Source of the DNA: Nocardioides flavescens
GTDB taxonomy: Bacteria; Actinomycetota; Actinomycetes; Propionibacteriales; Nocardioidaceae
NCBI RefSeq assembly: GCF_009823805.1
Contig: NZ_WUEK01000009.1
Coordinates: 161,831-225,830, forward strand
Direction: 5' to 3'
Length of the DNA: 64,000 nt
Of this stretch, positions 24,466 through 35,176 are shown in pieces. Made by a program: the position numbers and the translations under genes. Position 1 is the stretch's first letter, and each line of letters opens with the position of its first letter. The notes under the pieces are model-generated. The model did no database searches. It saw only the letters and a program-made list of their open reading frames with translations, and was not told the origin of the DNA.

Positions 24466-25602
24466 ATGGCACGCACCCGCACCCCTGCCCGCCGCACCCT
24501 CGCCCGCCGCGCCGCGATCGGCGCCGGCACCCTGATCGGCGCCGCGGCGCTGGCCGCCTGCGGTGGTGGCGAGGAGGCCGGCGGGGGCGCCGAGGCCTCC
24601 GACCTCGACGCCTCGGCCGACCTGTCGAAGCAGTCGATCACCGTCTCGAACTGGTCGGGCTACATGGCCGACGACATCGCCGAGCAGTTCCAGGCGGCGA
24701 CGGGCGCGACCATGAAGTCCACCGAGCACGCCACCAACGAGGAGGTGATGGCCAAGCTGACCGCCGGCGGCGACTCCGGCATCGACGTCGCCTTCGTCTC
24801 GGGCCAGTACGCCCAGGCGCTCAACGAGGCCGGCCTGCTCGAGCCGATCCACGCCGACCTCGTCCCCAACCTCACCAACCTCTACCCCCAGGCGACCCAG
24901 CTGGCCTACGACGAGGGCAACGAGTACTCCGTGCCCTACACCTGGGGCACCACCGGCATCTGCTACCGCTCCGACCTGGTCTCCGAGGCGCCGACGTCGT
25001 GGAACGACATCCTCGACCCCGACCCGGCGTACGACGGCAAGGTCACGATGCTCTCGACCGAGCGCTGGCTGGCGCTGCCCGCGCAGAAGGCGCTGGGCTA
25101 CTCCGTCAACACCACCGACGACGGTGAGATCGCCGAGATGGAGAAGAAGCTCGTCGAGGCCAAGAAGCACCTGCTCGGCTACGACGACACGACGTTCTAC
25201 GAGAAGCTCATCTCCGGCGAGGCCGTCATGGCCGAGGCGTGGGACGGCTGGTGCGGCTACGGCACCGCCGAGAACCCCGACATCAAGTTCGTCGTGCCCG
25301 ACGAGGGCAGCGACCTGTGGGCCGACACGATGGTCGTGCTGAAGGACTCCGAGGACAAGGAGGCGGCCTTCGCCTTCGTCAACATGATGCTCGAGCCCGA
25401 GGTGCACGCCTGGGTGACCGAGAACGTCTACTACAACGTGCCGAACGAGAAGGCCGAGGCGCTCGTCCCGGCCGAGCTCAAGCAGCAGTTCCCGCAGCTC
25501 GACGTCACCCCCGACCAGCTCGCCGAGGGCGAGAGCCTCGTCGACCTCGGCCAGGACAGCACGAAGTACACCGACCTCACCACGGACGTCACGGCCTCGT
25601 GA
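24466..25602 (+). CDS. potD: polyamine ABC transporter substrate-binding lipoprotein
   Basis: A 378-residue PotD/PotF-type periplasmic-style binding protein. Its N-terminus has paired arginines (RRTLARRAAIG), a hydrophobic segment and the lipobox LAAC at about residues 24-27, so it should be exported and lipid-anchored. The mature protein starts ITVSNWSGYMADDI, typical of spermidine/putrescine binders. ATG 24466 has AGGAG at 24456. First gene of a potDBCA-oxidase operon. Confidence 0.88.
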   Translation: MARTRTPARRTLARRAAIGAGTLIGAAALAACGGGEEAGGGAEASDLDASADLSKQSITVSNWSGYMADDIAEQFQAATGATMKSTEHATNEEVMAKLTAGGDSGIDVAFVSGQYAQALNEAGLLEPIHADLVPNLTNLYPQATQLAYDEGNEYSVPYTWGTTGICYRSDLVSEAPTSWNDILDPDPAYDGKVTMLSTERWLALPAQKALGYSVNTTDDGEIAEMEKKLVEAKKHLLGYDDTTFYEKLISGEAVMAEAWDGWCGYGTAENPDIKFVVPDEGSDLWADTMVVLKDSEDKEAAFAFVNMMLEPEVHAWVTENVYYNVPNEKAEALVPAELKQQFPQLDVTPDQLAEGESLVDLGQDSTKYTDLTTDVTAS

Positions 25603-26465
25603 CCACGGTGACCCGGGGACGCCGCGCCGCGGGCGCGGCGTTCCTCGGCCCCGGCCTGCTCTTCACGGCGGTCTTCGTCGCCGTGCCGGTGCTGCTCGTC
25701 ATGAGCTACACCGTCTTCCAGCGCGGCCGGTTCGGCGGGATCGTCTACACGTTCGGGTTCGACAACTTCTCCCGGGCGCTGGAGCCGACGTTCCGCTCGG
25801 TGCTCGTGAGCTCGGTCGTCACCGCGGCCGCCGCGACCGCGATCGCGCTGGCGATCGGCTACCCCGTGGCCTACGCGATCGCCCGGCTGCCGGAGCGGTG
25901 GCGCTCGATCGCGCTGGTGCTGGTCGTCATCCCGTTCTGGACCAACTTCCTGATCCGCACCTACGCCTGGACCGTGCTGTTGAACACCCAGGGCGTGCTC
26001 AACGACGCGCTGGTCGGTGCCGGGCTCATCGACGACCGGCTCGACCTGCTCTACACCCGCGGCGCGGTCGTCGCCGGGCTCGTCTACGTCTACCTCCCGC
26101 TGATGGTGCTGCCGATCTACGCCTCCGTGGCGCGGCTCGACCGCGAGCTGGGGGAGGCCTCGGCGGACCTCGGGGCGAGCCGCCTGACCGGCTTCCTGCG
26201 GGTGACGCTGCCGCTGTCGCTGCCCGGGGTCGTGACCGGCTGCATCTTCGTCTTCGTGCCCAGCCTGGGGAACTTCGTCGTGCCCGAGCTGCTGGGCGGT
26301 GGCAAGACCGTGATGGTCGGCAACCTCGTGCGCGACCAGTTCCTCAAGGCGCGCGACTGGCCCTTCGGCGCCACGCTCGCGCTGTTCGTGGTCGTGCTGC
26401 TGCTCGTGCTCTTCGCCCTGCAGTCGGTGGTCAGCCGGCGCTACTCCGTCGAGGCCCGCCGGTGA
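25599..26465 (+). CDS. potB: polyamine ABC transporter permease PotB-like
   Basis: A 288-residue membrane permease with six predicted helices and the EAA cytoplasmic loop (GEASADLGASRLTGFLRVTLP) that contacts the ATPase. GTG 25599 overlaps the potD stop by 4 bases. The order binding protein, PotB, PotC, PotA supports a polyamine importer. Confidence 0.87.
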   Translation: MTTVTRGRRAAGAAFLGPGLLFTAVFVAVPVLLVMSYTVFQRGRFGGIVYTFGFDNFSRALEPTFRSVLVSSVVTAAAATAIALAIGYPVAYAIARLPERWRSIALVLVVIPFWTNFLIRTYAWTVLLNTQGVLNDALVGAGLIDDRLDLLYTRGAVVAGLVYVYLPLMVLPIYASVARLDRELGEASADLGASRLTGFLRVTLPLSLPGVVTGCIFVFVPSLGNFVVPELLGGGKTVMVGNLVRDQFLKARDWPFGATLALFVVVLLLVLFALQSVVSRRYSVEARR

Positions 26466-27257
26466 GCGCGCGCCCGCGCGGCGCCGCGAAGCAGGGGCCG
26501 GGGCTGCTCTGGATCCCGCTGCTCGGCTGCTTCGCCTTCCTCTACCTGCCGATCCTCGTCGTGGTCGTGCTGTCCTTCAACAGCGGCCGCTCCGCGCTCA
26601 ACCTGCAGGGCCTCTCGCTGCGGTGGTACGCCGAGGTCTTCCGCGACGGCGACCTCGGCCACGCCCTGGTCAACACCCTGCTCGTCGCCACCGGCACGAT
26701 GGTCGTCTCGACCGTGCTCGGCACGATGCTGGCCGTCGGCCTGGTGCGCCACGCCCGCTCGACGGCGCTCGACGCCTTCGCGATGACCCCCGCGATCCTG
26801 CCCGACCTGGTGCTGGCGATCGGGCTGCTGTCGTTCTTCAGCTGGGCCGGCATCAGCCTGGGGCTGGGGACCGTGATGGTCGCCCACACGGCGTTCGGCA
26901 CGGCGTTCGTCGTCGCGGTGGTGCGGGCACGGCTCGTGCAGCTCGACGGCTCGCTCGAGGAGGCCTCGCAGGACCTCGGCGCCGGGTGGCTCTCGACGTT
27001 CGTGCGGGTGACCCTGCCCTCGATCGCCCCCGCGGTGCTCGCCGGCGCGCTGCTCAGCTTCACGCTCTCGGTCGACGAGTTCGTCATCGCCTTCTTCACC
27101 AACGGGCCGGACAGCCCGACCCTGCCCATCGAGATCTACTCGCGGGTCCGCTTCGGCGTGACGCCCGAGATCAACGCGCTGGCCACCCTGCTGCTGCTCG
27201 TCAGCGTCGTGGCGGTCGTGGCCGGCGCCCTCGCCCTGCGACGGACGGAGACCATCG

Positions 27258-27268
<11 letters not shown>
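26462..27268 (+). CDS. potC: polyamine ABC transporter permease PotC-like
   Basis: A 268-residue second permease with about six membrane helices and an EAA loop (EEASQDLGAGWLSTFVRVTLP); SVDEFVIAFF is typical of PotC. GTG 26462 overlaps the potB stop (GTGA), and the 3' end overlaps potA by 11 bp. Confidence 0.87.
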
Positions 27269-28318
<1,050 letters not shown>

Positions 28319-28322
<4 letters not shown>

Positions 28323-29707
28323 GCAGCACCCTGCGCGGGCCCGGCCGCACCGACCCGCTCGCCGACGCCCGGCCCACGTCGTACTGGCACGACCTGCACG
28401 ACCTCGCGCCCACCACCGCGCCCGTCGAGGGCGAGCTCGAAGCCGACCTCGTCGTCGTCGGCGCCGGCTTCACAGGCCTCTGGGCCGCGCTCGAGGCCAA
28501 GCGTCGCGACCCCGGCCGCGACGTGGTGCTCCTCGACTCCGAGCACGTCGGCTTCGGCGCGACCGGTCGCAACGGTGGCTTCATCTCCGACTCGGTGACC
28601 CACGGCCTGGCCCACGGCCTCGCGCTGTGGCCCGACGAGATGGCCGACCTGCTCGAGGTCGGGCGCCGCAACCTCGCCGACCTCGCCGCCGACGTCGAGG
28701 CCGCCGGCATCGACGCCGGGCTGCACCTGGTCGGCAAGAGCGTCGTCGCCACCACCGAGCACAGCGCCCGCGCGATGGCCCCGCTCGCCGCCGCCCTGCG
28801 CGAGCACGGCGAGGACGCCGAGGTGCTCGACGCCGAGGCCGTCCGCGCCGACGTCGACTCGCCGACCTACCTCGCCGGCGTCCGCGTGCGCACCGGCGGC
28901 GGCCTGCTCGACCCGGTGGCCCTCGCCCTCGGCCTGCGCGACCGCGCGGTCGCGCTCGGCGTACGCCTCCACGAGCGCACACCGGTGCGCCGCCTCGACT
29001 CCGGGGCGCTGCTGACCCCGGGCGGCCGGGTGCGGGCGCGCCAGGTCGTGCTCGCGACCAACGCCTTCCGCAGCCCGGTGCGCCGCCTGCGCAAGTACGT
29101 CGTGCCCGTCTACGACCACGTCCTCGTCAGCGAGCCGCTGTCGGCCGAGCAGTGGGACCGCATCGGCTGGCGCGAGCGGCAGGGCATGACCGACGCGGGC
29201 AACCAGTTCCACTACTACCGCCCGCTCGACGACGGCCGCATCCTGTTCGGCGGCTACGACGCGATCTACTACTACGGCTCGCGCACCGACGCCGCCCGCG
29301 AGCAGCGCGACGCCTCGCACCGGCTGCTCGCGCGCCACTTCCACGAGACGTTCCCGCAGCTCGAGGACGTCGGGTTCAGCCACCGCTGGGCCGGGCTGAT
29401 CGACACCTCCAGCCGCTTCACGCCGTACGTCGGCACGGACCGCGGCCGCCGGGTCGGCCACGCCCTCGGGTTCACCGGGCTCGGCGTGGCCTACAGCCGG
29501 CTCGCTGCGCACAGCGTGCTCGACGCCCTCGACGGGGCGACCCTGCCGGCCCACCTCGGCGCGCGCCCGGTGCCGTTCCCGCCGGAGCCGGTGCGCTACC
29601 TCGGCGTGCAGACGACCCGCGCCGCCCTGGCCCGCGAGGACCGCACCGGTCGCCGCGGGCTGTGGCTGCGCACCCTCGACCACTTCGGCGTCGGCTTCAA
29701 CTCCTAG
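28319..29707 (+). CDS. FAD-dependent oxidase, gamma-glutamylputrescine oxidase (PuuB)-like
   Basis: A 462-residue DAO-family flavoprotein. The FAD motif is VVGAGFTGLWAALEAKRR; later segments are GFGATGRNGGFI and FTGLGVAYSRLAAHSVLD. PuuB-type enzymes oxidise gamma-glutamylputrescine or other amines to aldehydes. The 4-base overlap with potA and the downstream aldehyde dehydrogenase support polyamine breakdown after import. Free putrescine or a glutamylated form could be the substrate. Confidence 0.78.
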
Positions 29708-29712
29708 GAGGG

Positions 29713-29756
29713 TGCTGATCAATGGGGCTGACGCCGCCCCTTGCCATTGATCAGCA
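29713..29756. repeat. 13-bp perfect inverted repeat between oxidase and aldehyde dehydrogenase
   Basis: TGCTGATCAATGG at 29713-29725 pairs exactly with CCATTGATCAGCA at 29744-29756. AGGAG/CTCCT flanks extend the stem imperfectly. The arms are AT-richer than the surroundings. It could be a terminator or attenuator, or a regulator site ahead of the dehydrogenase gene. Confidence 0.75.
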
Positions 29757-29798
29757 GTCTCCTGACCCCCCCTAGATCCATCCAGCAAAGGACACCCC

Positions 29799-31250
29799 GT
29801 GCACGGCACCTTCATCGACGGCCGCCCCACCGAGGGCGGCGGCGCCGACCTCGACCTCGTCGACCCCGCGACCGGCGAGGTCAGTGCAACGCTGCGCCAG
29901 GGCTCGGCCGACGACGTCACCCGGGCGGTCGCCTCGGCGAAGGCGGCACTGCCCGGCTGGGCGGCTCGCACCGCGGGGGAGCGGGCACTGGTCCTCTCCC
30001 GCGTCGCGGACGCGCTCGCCGAGGCGAGCGACCTGGTCGACCTCGAGGTGCGCGAGACGGGCAAGCCCCGTCCCGTCTTCGCCGACGGCGAGCTGCCGTT
30101 CGCCGTCGACAACCTCCGCTTCTTCGCCGCGGCCGCCCGCTCGCTCGAGGGCAGCGCGGCCGGCGAGCTCAGCCAGGGCTACACCTCGATGCTCGTCCGG
30201 CGACCGGTCGGTGTCGTGGCCGGCATCGCGCCGTGGAACTTCCCGCTGGTGATGGCGATCTGGAAGCTCGGCCCCGCCCTGGCCGCCGGCAACACCGTGG
30301 TGCTCAAGCCCGCTCCGCTCACGCCGTCCTCGACCCTGCGCCTGGCCGAGATCGCGGTCGCGGCCGGGCTGCCCGAGGGCGTCCTCAACGTCGTCACCGG
30401 AGGCAACGAGGTCGGCGCCGCGCTCGTCGAGCACCCCGACGTGGCGATGGTGTCGATCACCGGCTCCTCGCGCGCCGGGCGTGAGGTCATGGCCGCGGCG
30501 GCCGGCAGCACCAAGCGGCTCCACCTCGAGCTGGGCGGCAAGGCCCCCGCCGTCGTCTTCGCCGACACCGACCTGGCCTCGGCCGTCACCGGGCTGGCGA
30601 TGGGCGTCACCTACAACTCCGGGCAGGACTGCACTGCCCTCACCCGCATCTACGTCGAGCGCTCCGCCCACGACGACCTGGTTGCCGCGCTGGCCGAGCG
30701 GCTCGCGGCCATCACCGTCGGCGCGCCGTACGACGCCGCGACGGAGATCGGCCCGCTCGTCAGCGCGGCCCACCGCGACCGCGTCCACGGCTTCGTGGCT
30801 CGAGCCCGCGAGGCCGGCGCGACCGTGGTCACCGGCGGCGAGCTGCCCGACGGGCCCGGCGCCTACTACTCGCCGACGCTGGTGACGGGCGCCGCCCAGG
30901 ACAGCGAGATCGTGCAGGACGAGGTGTTCGGCCCGGTCGTCGTCGTGCTGCCCTTCGACACCGAGGACGACGCGGTGCGCCTGGCCAACGACAGCCCCTA
31001 CGGCCTCGCCTCCTCGGTGTGGACGCGCGACGTGCAGCGCGCCCTGCGGGTCGCACATCGCATCGAGGCCGGCGTCACCTGGGTCAACGACCACCTGCCG
31101 ATCGCCTCCGAGGCTCCGCACGGCGGGGTCAAGGCCAGCGGTTTCGGCAAGGACATGGGCCAGGAGTCGCTGGCGGAGTACACCGTCACCCACCACGTGA
31201 TGCTGCGCCACGCGGCGCCGCCCGAGCACGACTCGTTCCGGCCCGCCTGA
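29799..31250 (+). CDS. aldehyde dehydrogenase, gamma-aminobutyraldehyde/PuuC-type
   Basis: A 483-residue NAD(P)-dependent aldehyde dehydrogenase. PWNFPLVMAIWK, ELGGKAPAVVF and the nucleophile Cys in NSGQDCTALTR are all present. By position it oxidises the aldehyde made by the upstream oxidase, giving GABA or a gamma-glutamyl derivative, which would feed gabT-gabD at the left edge of the window. GTG 29799 follows AAAGGA. The long inverted repeat separates it from the oxidase gene. Confidence 0.82.
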   Translation: MHGTFIDGRPTEGGGADLDLVDPATGEVSATLRQGSADDVTRAVASAKAALPGWAARTAGERALVLSRVADALAEASDLVDLEVRETGKPRPVFADGELPFAVDNLRFFAAAARSLEGSAAGELSQGYTSMLVRRPVGVVAGIAPWNFPLVMAIWKLGPALAAGNTVVLKPAPLTPSSTLRLAEIAVAAGLPEGVLNVVTGGNEVGAALVEHPDVAMVSITGSSRAGREVMAAAAGSTKRLHLELGGKAPAVVFADTDLASAVTGLAMGVTYNSGQDCTALTRIYVERSAHDDLVAALAERLAAITVGAPYDAATEIGPLVSAAHRDRVHGFVARAREAGATVVTGGELPDGPGAYYSPTLVTGAAQDSEIVQDEVFGPVVVVLPFDTEDDAVRLANDSPYGLASSVWTRDVQRALRVAHRIEAGVTWVNDHLPIASEAPHGGVKASGFGKDMGQESLAEYTVTHHVMLRHAAPPEHDSFRPA

Positions 31251-31365
31251 CGCGGCGGGCTCGCCCGTCAGGACGAGCCATGCGCAACTATCTCGGGTAG
31301 ATTGGTGCGTGCTGTCGAAGGTCGATGGTCGGGTACCGCCGCAACGTGACGACGGGGAGAGGCCA

Positions 31366-33738
31366 GTGACGGACGAGCAGATCACCTCCGTGGGTGCCTC
31401 GACGGCCCTGCACACGGTCATCGGCGACGCTCCCGCCGCCATTCTCCTGGTCGACCTCAAGGCCGGCGAGGTGGTCCACGCCAACGACGTGGCTCAACAG
31501 CTCGCCCCCGACCTGCGCCTCCCGGTGCGGGTCGACGCCTGGTCCGAGGCGGCCGGGCTGCGCGACCCCTCCGGCGCTGAGCTCGCCGACACGGAGCACC
31601 CGCTCAGCCGCCTCGTGCGCTTCGAGCCGGTCCCCGGCCAGCCGGTCTCGGCGCAGCGGCACAGCGAGATGGGCGGCTCCCGCGAGCCGCTGTGGGTCGT
31701 CGGCGTGCCGATGACCGGCGCCCCCCAGCTCGACGGCTTCGCCCTCGTCGTCCTGCTCGCGGTCCGCGAGCAGGAGGCCACGGCCGCCGTCGAGGCGATG
31801 GCCCAGGAGGGGGCCCGGCTGCGCGAGCAGGCCGTGCTCGCAACGGGGCTGTCGTTCACCGTCGCGGACGCTCACGACCCCGACCTCGCGCTCGTCTGGG
31901 TCAATCAGGCCTTCACCGCCACGACCGGTTACGAGTTCGACGAGGCCGTGGGTCACAACTGCCGGTTCCTGCAGGGCCCGGGCACCGACCCGGCCGAGGT
32001 CACCAGGATGCGCGAGGCGCTCGAGCGCCGAGAGGGCATCGTCGTCACGCTGCTCAACTACCGCAAGGACGGCCTGGCCTTCTGGAACCAGGTCACGATG
32101 ACCCCCATCTTCGACGCCGACGGCGAGGTCACCCACTTCGTCGGTGTGCAGTCCGACGTCAGCGGGCGCATCGAGGCCGACCGTGAGCGCGACCGCGCCC
32201 TGAAGGCCGCCGAGGAGGCGCGCGTCGAGGCCGAGGCCGCCCAGGCGCGGCTCGCCGTCCTAGCCGACGCGACCGCGGCGCTCACCGCCGAGCTCGACGA
32301 GTCCGAGGCCCGCGCGCGGCTGCTCCAGCTGCTCGTGCCCGGCCTGGGGGACATCGCGTTCTTCTTCCACCTCGACGACGAGGGTGCGGTGCGCGAGCAC
32401 TTCGTCGAGCACCGTGACCCCGCACTGCGCGACGTGGCCGACCAGTACGCCGGTGAGGTCGCCTCGATGACCCCCGAGGGGGGCCTGGTGGCCTCGTTGC
32501 TGGGCGACGACACCTACCGCCTCCTCGCCGACATCGACAGTGCCTCCAGCCGCGCTGCCCGCGACGCTTTCGTGACCGACGAGACCTACACCGACCGCGC
32601 CCAGGAGGGCCTCGACGTCACCTCTGCACTGATCGTCGGCCTGCCCGGCCGCGAGCGGGTGCGCGACATCGTCGTGCTCAACCGCACCTCCGAGCGGGCG
32701 CCGTTCACCGAGGCCGACGCCCAGCTCGCGCTCGACCTCGGACGTCGCACCGGGCTGATCCTCGACAACCTGCGCCTCTACACCGGCCAGTCCCGCATCG
32801 CCCGCACACTGCAGCGCAGCCTGCTGCCCGCCGTGCCCAAGCTCGCCTGGGTCGACGTCGACGCCCGCTACCTCGCCGGTGCCGACGGTGCCGAGGTCGG
32901 CGGCGACTTCTTCGACCTCTTCGAGCACGACGACCAGAGCATTGCGCTCGCCGTCGGCGACGTCGAGGGTCACGACATGTACGCCGCGGCCGTGATGGGC
33001 CAGCTCAAGGGGATCCTGCGCGCCACCGCGCTGACCCTGCGCCTGATGCCGGCCGCGACGCTGGAGCACATCGACCGGCTGCTCATCGGCACCGCGGGCA
33101 GCCAGATCACCCCGGAGATCGCCGAGGACGACGCCCGGCCGGGCACCGAGGGCTGGACCGACGCCTACGCCTCGGCCCGGCTCGCCTCGATGGTCTGCGC
33201 CCACCTCGAGCCCCCGCTGTCGCTGACGGCGGCCGTCGACGCGACGACCGCCGACCTCGGCGAGGTCGGGGGATGGGCGCAGGGGTCACGCGTCCCGTCG
33301 CTGCAGCAGACGATGACCGGCTCCGACAAGCCGCGGGCGGTGTGGACGCTCACGATGTCGTCGGCCGGCCACCTGCCGCCGCTCGTGCGGCTGCCCGACG
33401 GTCAGCTGACCTTCCTCGACCCGCCACACGCCCGCGGTCCGCTGCTGGGCCTGGGCACCGGTGCCCGCCGTCGCCACGACGGCACTTTCGCGCTGCCGGC
33501 CGGCTCGCTGCTCTTCATGTACACCGACGGCCTGATCGAGCAGCCGGGGGAGTCCCTCGATGTCGGACTGGCGCGGTTGCTGGAGGCGGCCGGTTCGGCC
33601 CCGGAGGGGCTCGAGGGCTTCGTCGACCACCTGCTGGCCGAGCTGTCGCCGTCGGGGCGTCCGCGCGGTCGGGCGGGCATCGACGACGTCGTGGTCGTGG
33701 CGCTGTGCCTGCGCGGCGACTCCGACGCAGAGGCCTGA
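31366..33738 (+). CDS. LOV blue-light receptor fused to SpoIIE/PP2C-type phosphatase
   Basis: A 790-residue multidomain protein: a weak N-terminal PAS (residues 10-135), a LOV domain (about 155-265), a coiled-coil linker, a GAF domain (about 300-480) and a C-terminal PP2C/SpoIIE phosphatase (about 495-780). The LOV core has GHNCRFLQG, with the adduct-forming Cys199, and the other FMN contacts LNYRKDG, FWNQ and GVQSD. Phosphatase motifs include GGDFFDLF, GDVEGHDMYAAA and YTDGLIE. It probably dephosphorylates an anti-sigma-factor antagonist in response to blue light. GTG 31366 follows GGGGAGAGG. Confidence 0.85.
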   Translation: MTDEQITSVGASTALHTVIGDAPAAILLVDLKAGEVVHANDVAQQLAPDLRLPVRVDAWSEAAGLRDPSGAELADTEHPLSRLVRFEPVPGQPVSAQRHSEMGGSREPLWVVGVPMTGAPQLDGFALVVLLAVREQEATAAVEAMAQEGARLREQAVLATGLSFTVADAHDPDLALVWVNQAFTATTGYEFDEAVGHNCRFLQGPGTDPAEVTRMREALERREGIVVTLLNYRKDGLAFWNQVTMTPIFDADGEVTHFVGVQSDVSGRIEADRERDRALKAAEEARVEAEAAQARLAVLADATAALTAELDESEARARLLQLLVPGLGDIAFFFHLDDEGAVREHFVEHRDPALRDVADQYAGEVASMTPEGGLVASLLGDDTYRLLADIDSASSRAARDAFVTDETYTDRAQEGLDVTSALIVGLPGRERVRDIVVLNRTSERAPFTEADAQLALDLGRRTGLILDNLRLYTGQSRIARTLQRSLLPAVPKLAWVDVDARYLAGADGAEVGGDFFDLFEHDDQSIALAVGDVEGHDMYAAAVMGQLKGILRATALTLRLMPAATLEHIDRLLIGTAGSQITPEIAEDDARPGTEGWTDAYASARLASMVCAHLEPPLSLTAAVDATTADLGEVGGWAQGSRVPSLQQTMTGSDKPRAVWTLTMSSAGHLPPLVRLPDGQLTFLDPPHARGPLLGLGTGARRRHDGTFALPAGSLLFMYTDGLIEQPGESLDVGLARLLEAAGSAPEGLEGFVDHLLAELSPSGRPRGRAGIDDVVVVALCLRGDSDAEA

Positions 33739-33739
33739 C

Positions 33740-34312
33740 TCAGGCCGGTCGCTTGACGTCCGCGACGATCTTCGTGACGCCGTTGCGGTAGGTCTCCGCC
33801 TCGACGACCTCGAGGGAGGTCTGGTCGCGGTCGGTGTCGCTCCACAGGCGCTTGCCCGCACCGAGCAGCACGGGGAACTGCAGCAGGTGGTAGCGGTCGA
33901 CCAGTCCGGCGTCGGCGAGCGCCGCGCCGAGGGTCGCGCTGCCGTGCACGATGATCGGGTCACCCTCACCCGCGCGCAGCGCGGCGACGTCGTCGACCGA
34001 CCGGAGCACCGTGGCCGGCCACCGCGGGTCGTCGGACGCCAGCGTGGTCGAGACGACGTAGCGGGGCATGGCGTTGTAGCCCGGGAACTCCGCCGTCATC
34101 GTCGACCAGACCGGCGCGAACGCCTCGTAGCTGCGTCGGCCGAGCAGCAGCGCTCCCGCCTCCTCCTGCTCTCGGCCCTTGATCTCGTAGGCCTCCTCCA
34201 CGAACTCGACGTCCTGGAAGGTCCAGCCGCTGTTGCGGTAACCGGGCTCGCCGCCCGGGCCCTCCATGACGCCGTCGAGGGAGACGAAGGCGGTGACGAT
34301 CAGCGTGCGCAC
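33740..34312 (-). CDS. RibD C-terminal/dihydrofolate reductase-like protein
   Basis: A 190-residue protein of the RibD_C/DHFR-like family: TAFVSLDGVMEG at the N-terminus, LLLGRRSYEAFAPVW, and a C-terminal VLLGAGKRLW nucleotide-binding segment. Members are NADPH-dependent reductases of unclear substrate. GTG 34312 gives the standard start (VRTLIVTAFVSLDG) and lies 4 bp after the MOSC gene stop. It converges on the LOV gene with a 1-bp gap. Confidence 0.78.
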   Translation of the reverse strand: MRTLIVTAFVSLDGVMEGPGGEPGYRNSGWTFQDVEFVEEAYEIKGREQEEAGALLLGRRSYEAFAPVWSTMTAEFPGYNAMPRYVVSTTLASDDPRWPATVLRSVDDVAALRAGEGDPIIVHGSATLGAALADAGLVDRYHLLQFPVLLGAGKRLWSDTDRDQTSLEVVEAETYRNGVTKIVADVKRPA

Positions 34313-34316
34313 GGCG

Positions 34317-34784
34317 TCACTGTGGCACAGCCTCCGAGCGCTCGACCAGCAGGTCGACGGGGTCTCCGACCTCAACGCGACCGCCCTCGAGCACCCGGCA
34401 GATCGACCCGCCCCGGCGGCGCAGCGCCTCCTGCGCACCACGTCCGATGGTGTCGTCGAGCAGCTTGCACGGCGCCGCCACGCGGACGACCTCGAGCAGC
34501 ACCGGGCCGAGCCGGATCAGCGAGCCGGGCTCGCGCGGCACCACGCCGTCAGAGACGGTGACGTTGCGCCGGGTCAGCTCGGCCGGCACCGGCGCGCCGT
34601 ACGCCGTCTCGGCCTCGGCGAGCGCCTGCAGCGACTGCACGGACACCTGCCGGTGCTTCGACCCGTGGTAGCGGTCGCCGACGATGCCGCGCTGGGTCTC
34701 GACCTCGACGGCGGGCACCGCCTTCATCGCCAGCCGCGTGCCCGGGGCGACGTGGAGCGCAGCGACGGTGGGGCTGTCGATCAC
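34317..34784 (-). CDS. MOSC-domain protein
   Basis: A 155-residue stand-alone MOSC domain, the fold at the C-terminus of molybdenum cofactor sulfurases. The conserved Cys is in AAPCKLLDD. Members may handle sulfur or molybdopterin-linked transfers; no partner is visible here. ATG 34784 precedes the DHFR-like gene by a 4-bp gap, so they are co-transcribed. Confidence 0.8.
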   Translation of the reverse strand: MIDSPTVAALHVAPGTRLAMKAVPAVEVETQRGIVGDRYHGSKHRQVSVQSLQALAEAETAYGAPVPAELTRRNVTVSDGVVPREPGSLIRLGPVLLEVVRVAAPCKLLDDTIGRGAQEALRRRGGSICRVLEGGRVEVGDPVDLLVERSEAVPQ

Positions 34785-34806
34785 CTCTCCACCGTACGGT
34801 GGAGGA

Positions 34807-35049
34807 GTGCAGCGACGGACCCGGCGGCGTGCCTACGCCGCCCTCATGGGCACCTGCGTGGTCCTCATCGTGCTGGCCTGGAACGTCGTGCGCCTCTGGT
34901 CGACCGGTGCCGCCGTCGCGATGAGCATCGTCGCCGCGCTGATGCCGCCGGTCGCCGCGATCGTCGCCAACCTCGGCGCCCTCGACGACACCGACCTCCC
35001 GCGCGAGCGGGCACCGCGCCCGCGGCTGCCCCGCGACCCCGACCGGTAG
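34807..35049 (+). CDS. small membrane protein, DUF3099 family
   Basis: An 80-residue protein with an Arg-rich N-terminus (VQRRTRRRAY), two predicted membrane helices (about 11-30 and 36-55) and a charged, Pro/Arg-rich tail. The MGTC and IPP/MPPVAAIVAN pattern resembles DUF3099 proteins of actinobacteria, of unknown function. The start is uncertain: GTG 34807 directly abuts GGAGGA, which is too close for good spacing, but it gives the family N-terminus. It is divergent from the MOSC gene. Confidence 0.6.
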   Translation: MQRRTRRRAYAALMGTCVVLIVLAWNVVRLWSTGAAVAMSIVAALMPPVAAIVANLGALDDTDLPRERAPRPRLPRDPDR

Positions 35050-35069
35050 CGTCCCGCGTCCTTGCGATG

Positions 35070-35162
35070 GAGGTCTCGAGACAGGACTTCGTCCCTCCTC
35101 AACCACCGAGGAGTCCACCGCTGCTGGTTGAGGAGGTTGCACAGCTTCCGTCTCGAAACCAC
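35070..35162. repeat. REP-like palindromic repeat cluster 2
   Basis: Two oppositely oriented half-units (35070-35108 and 35119-35162) with the shared ends GTCTCGAGAC / CTCAACCACCG and GGTTGAGGAGG / GTCTCGAAACCAC. They can pair into one long imperfect hairpin. It lies between the convergent DUF3099 and response-regulator genes. Confidence 0.82.
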
Positions 35163-35176
35163 TCTCGACACACGCA

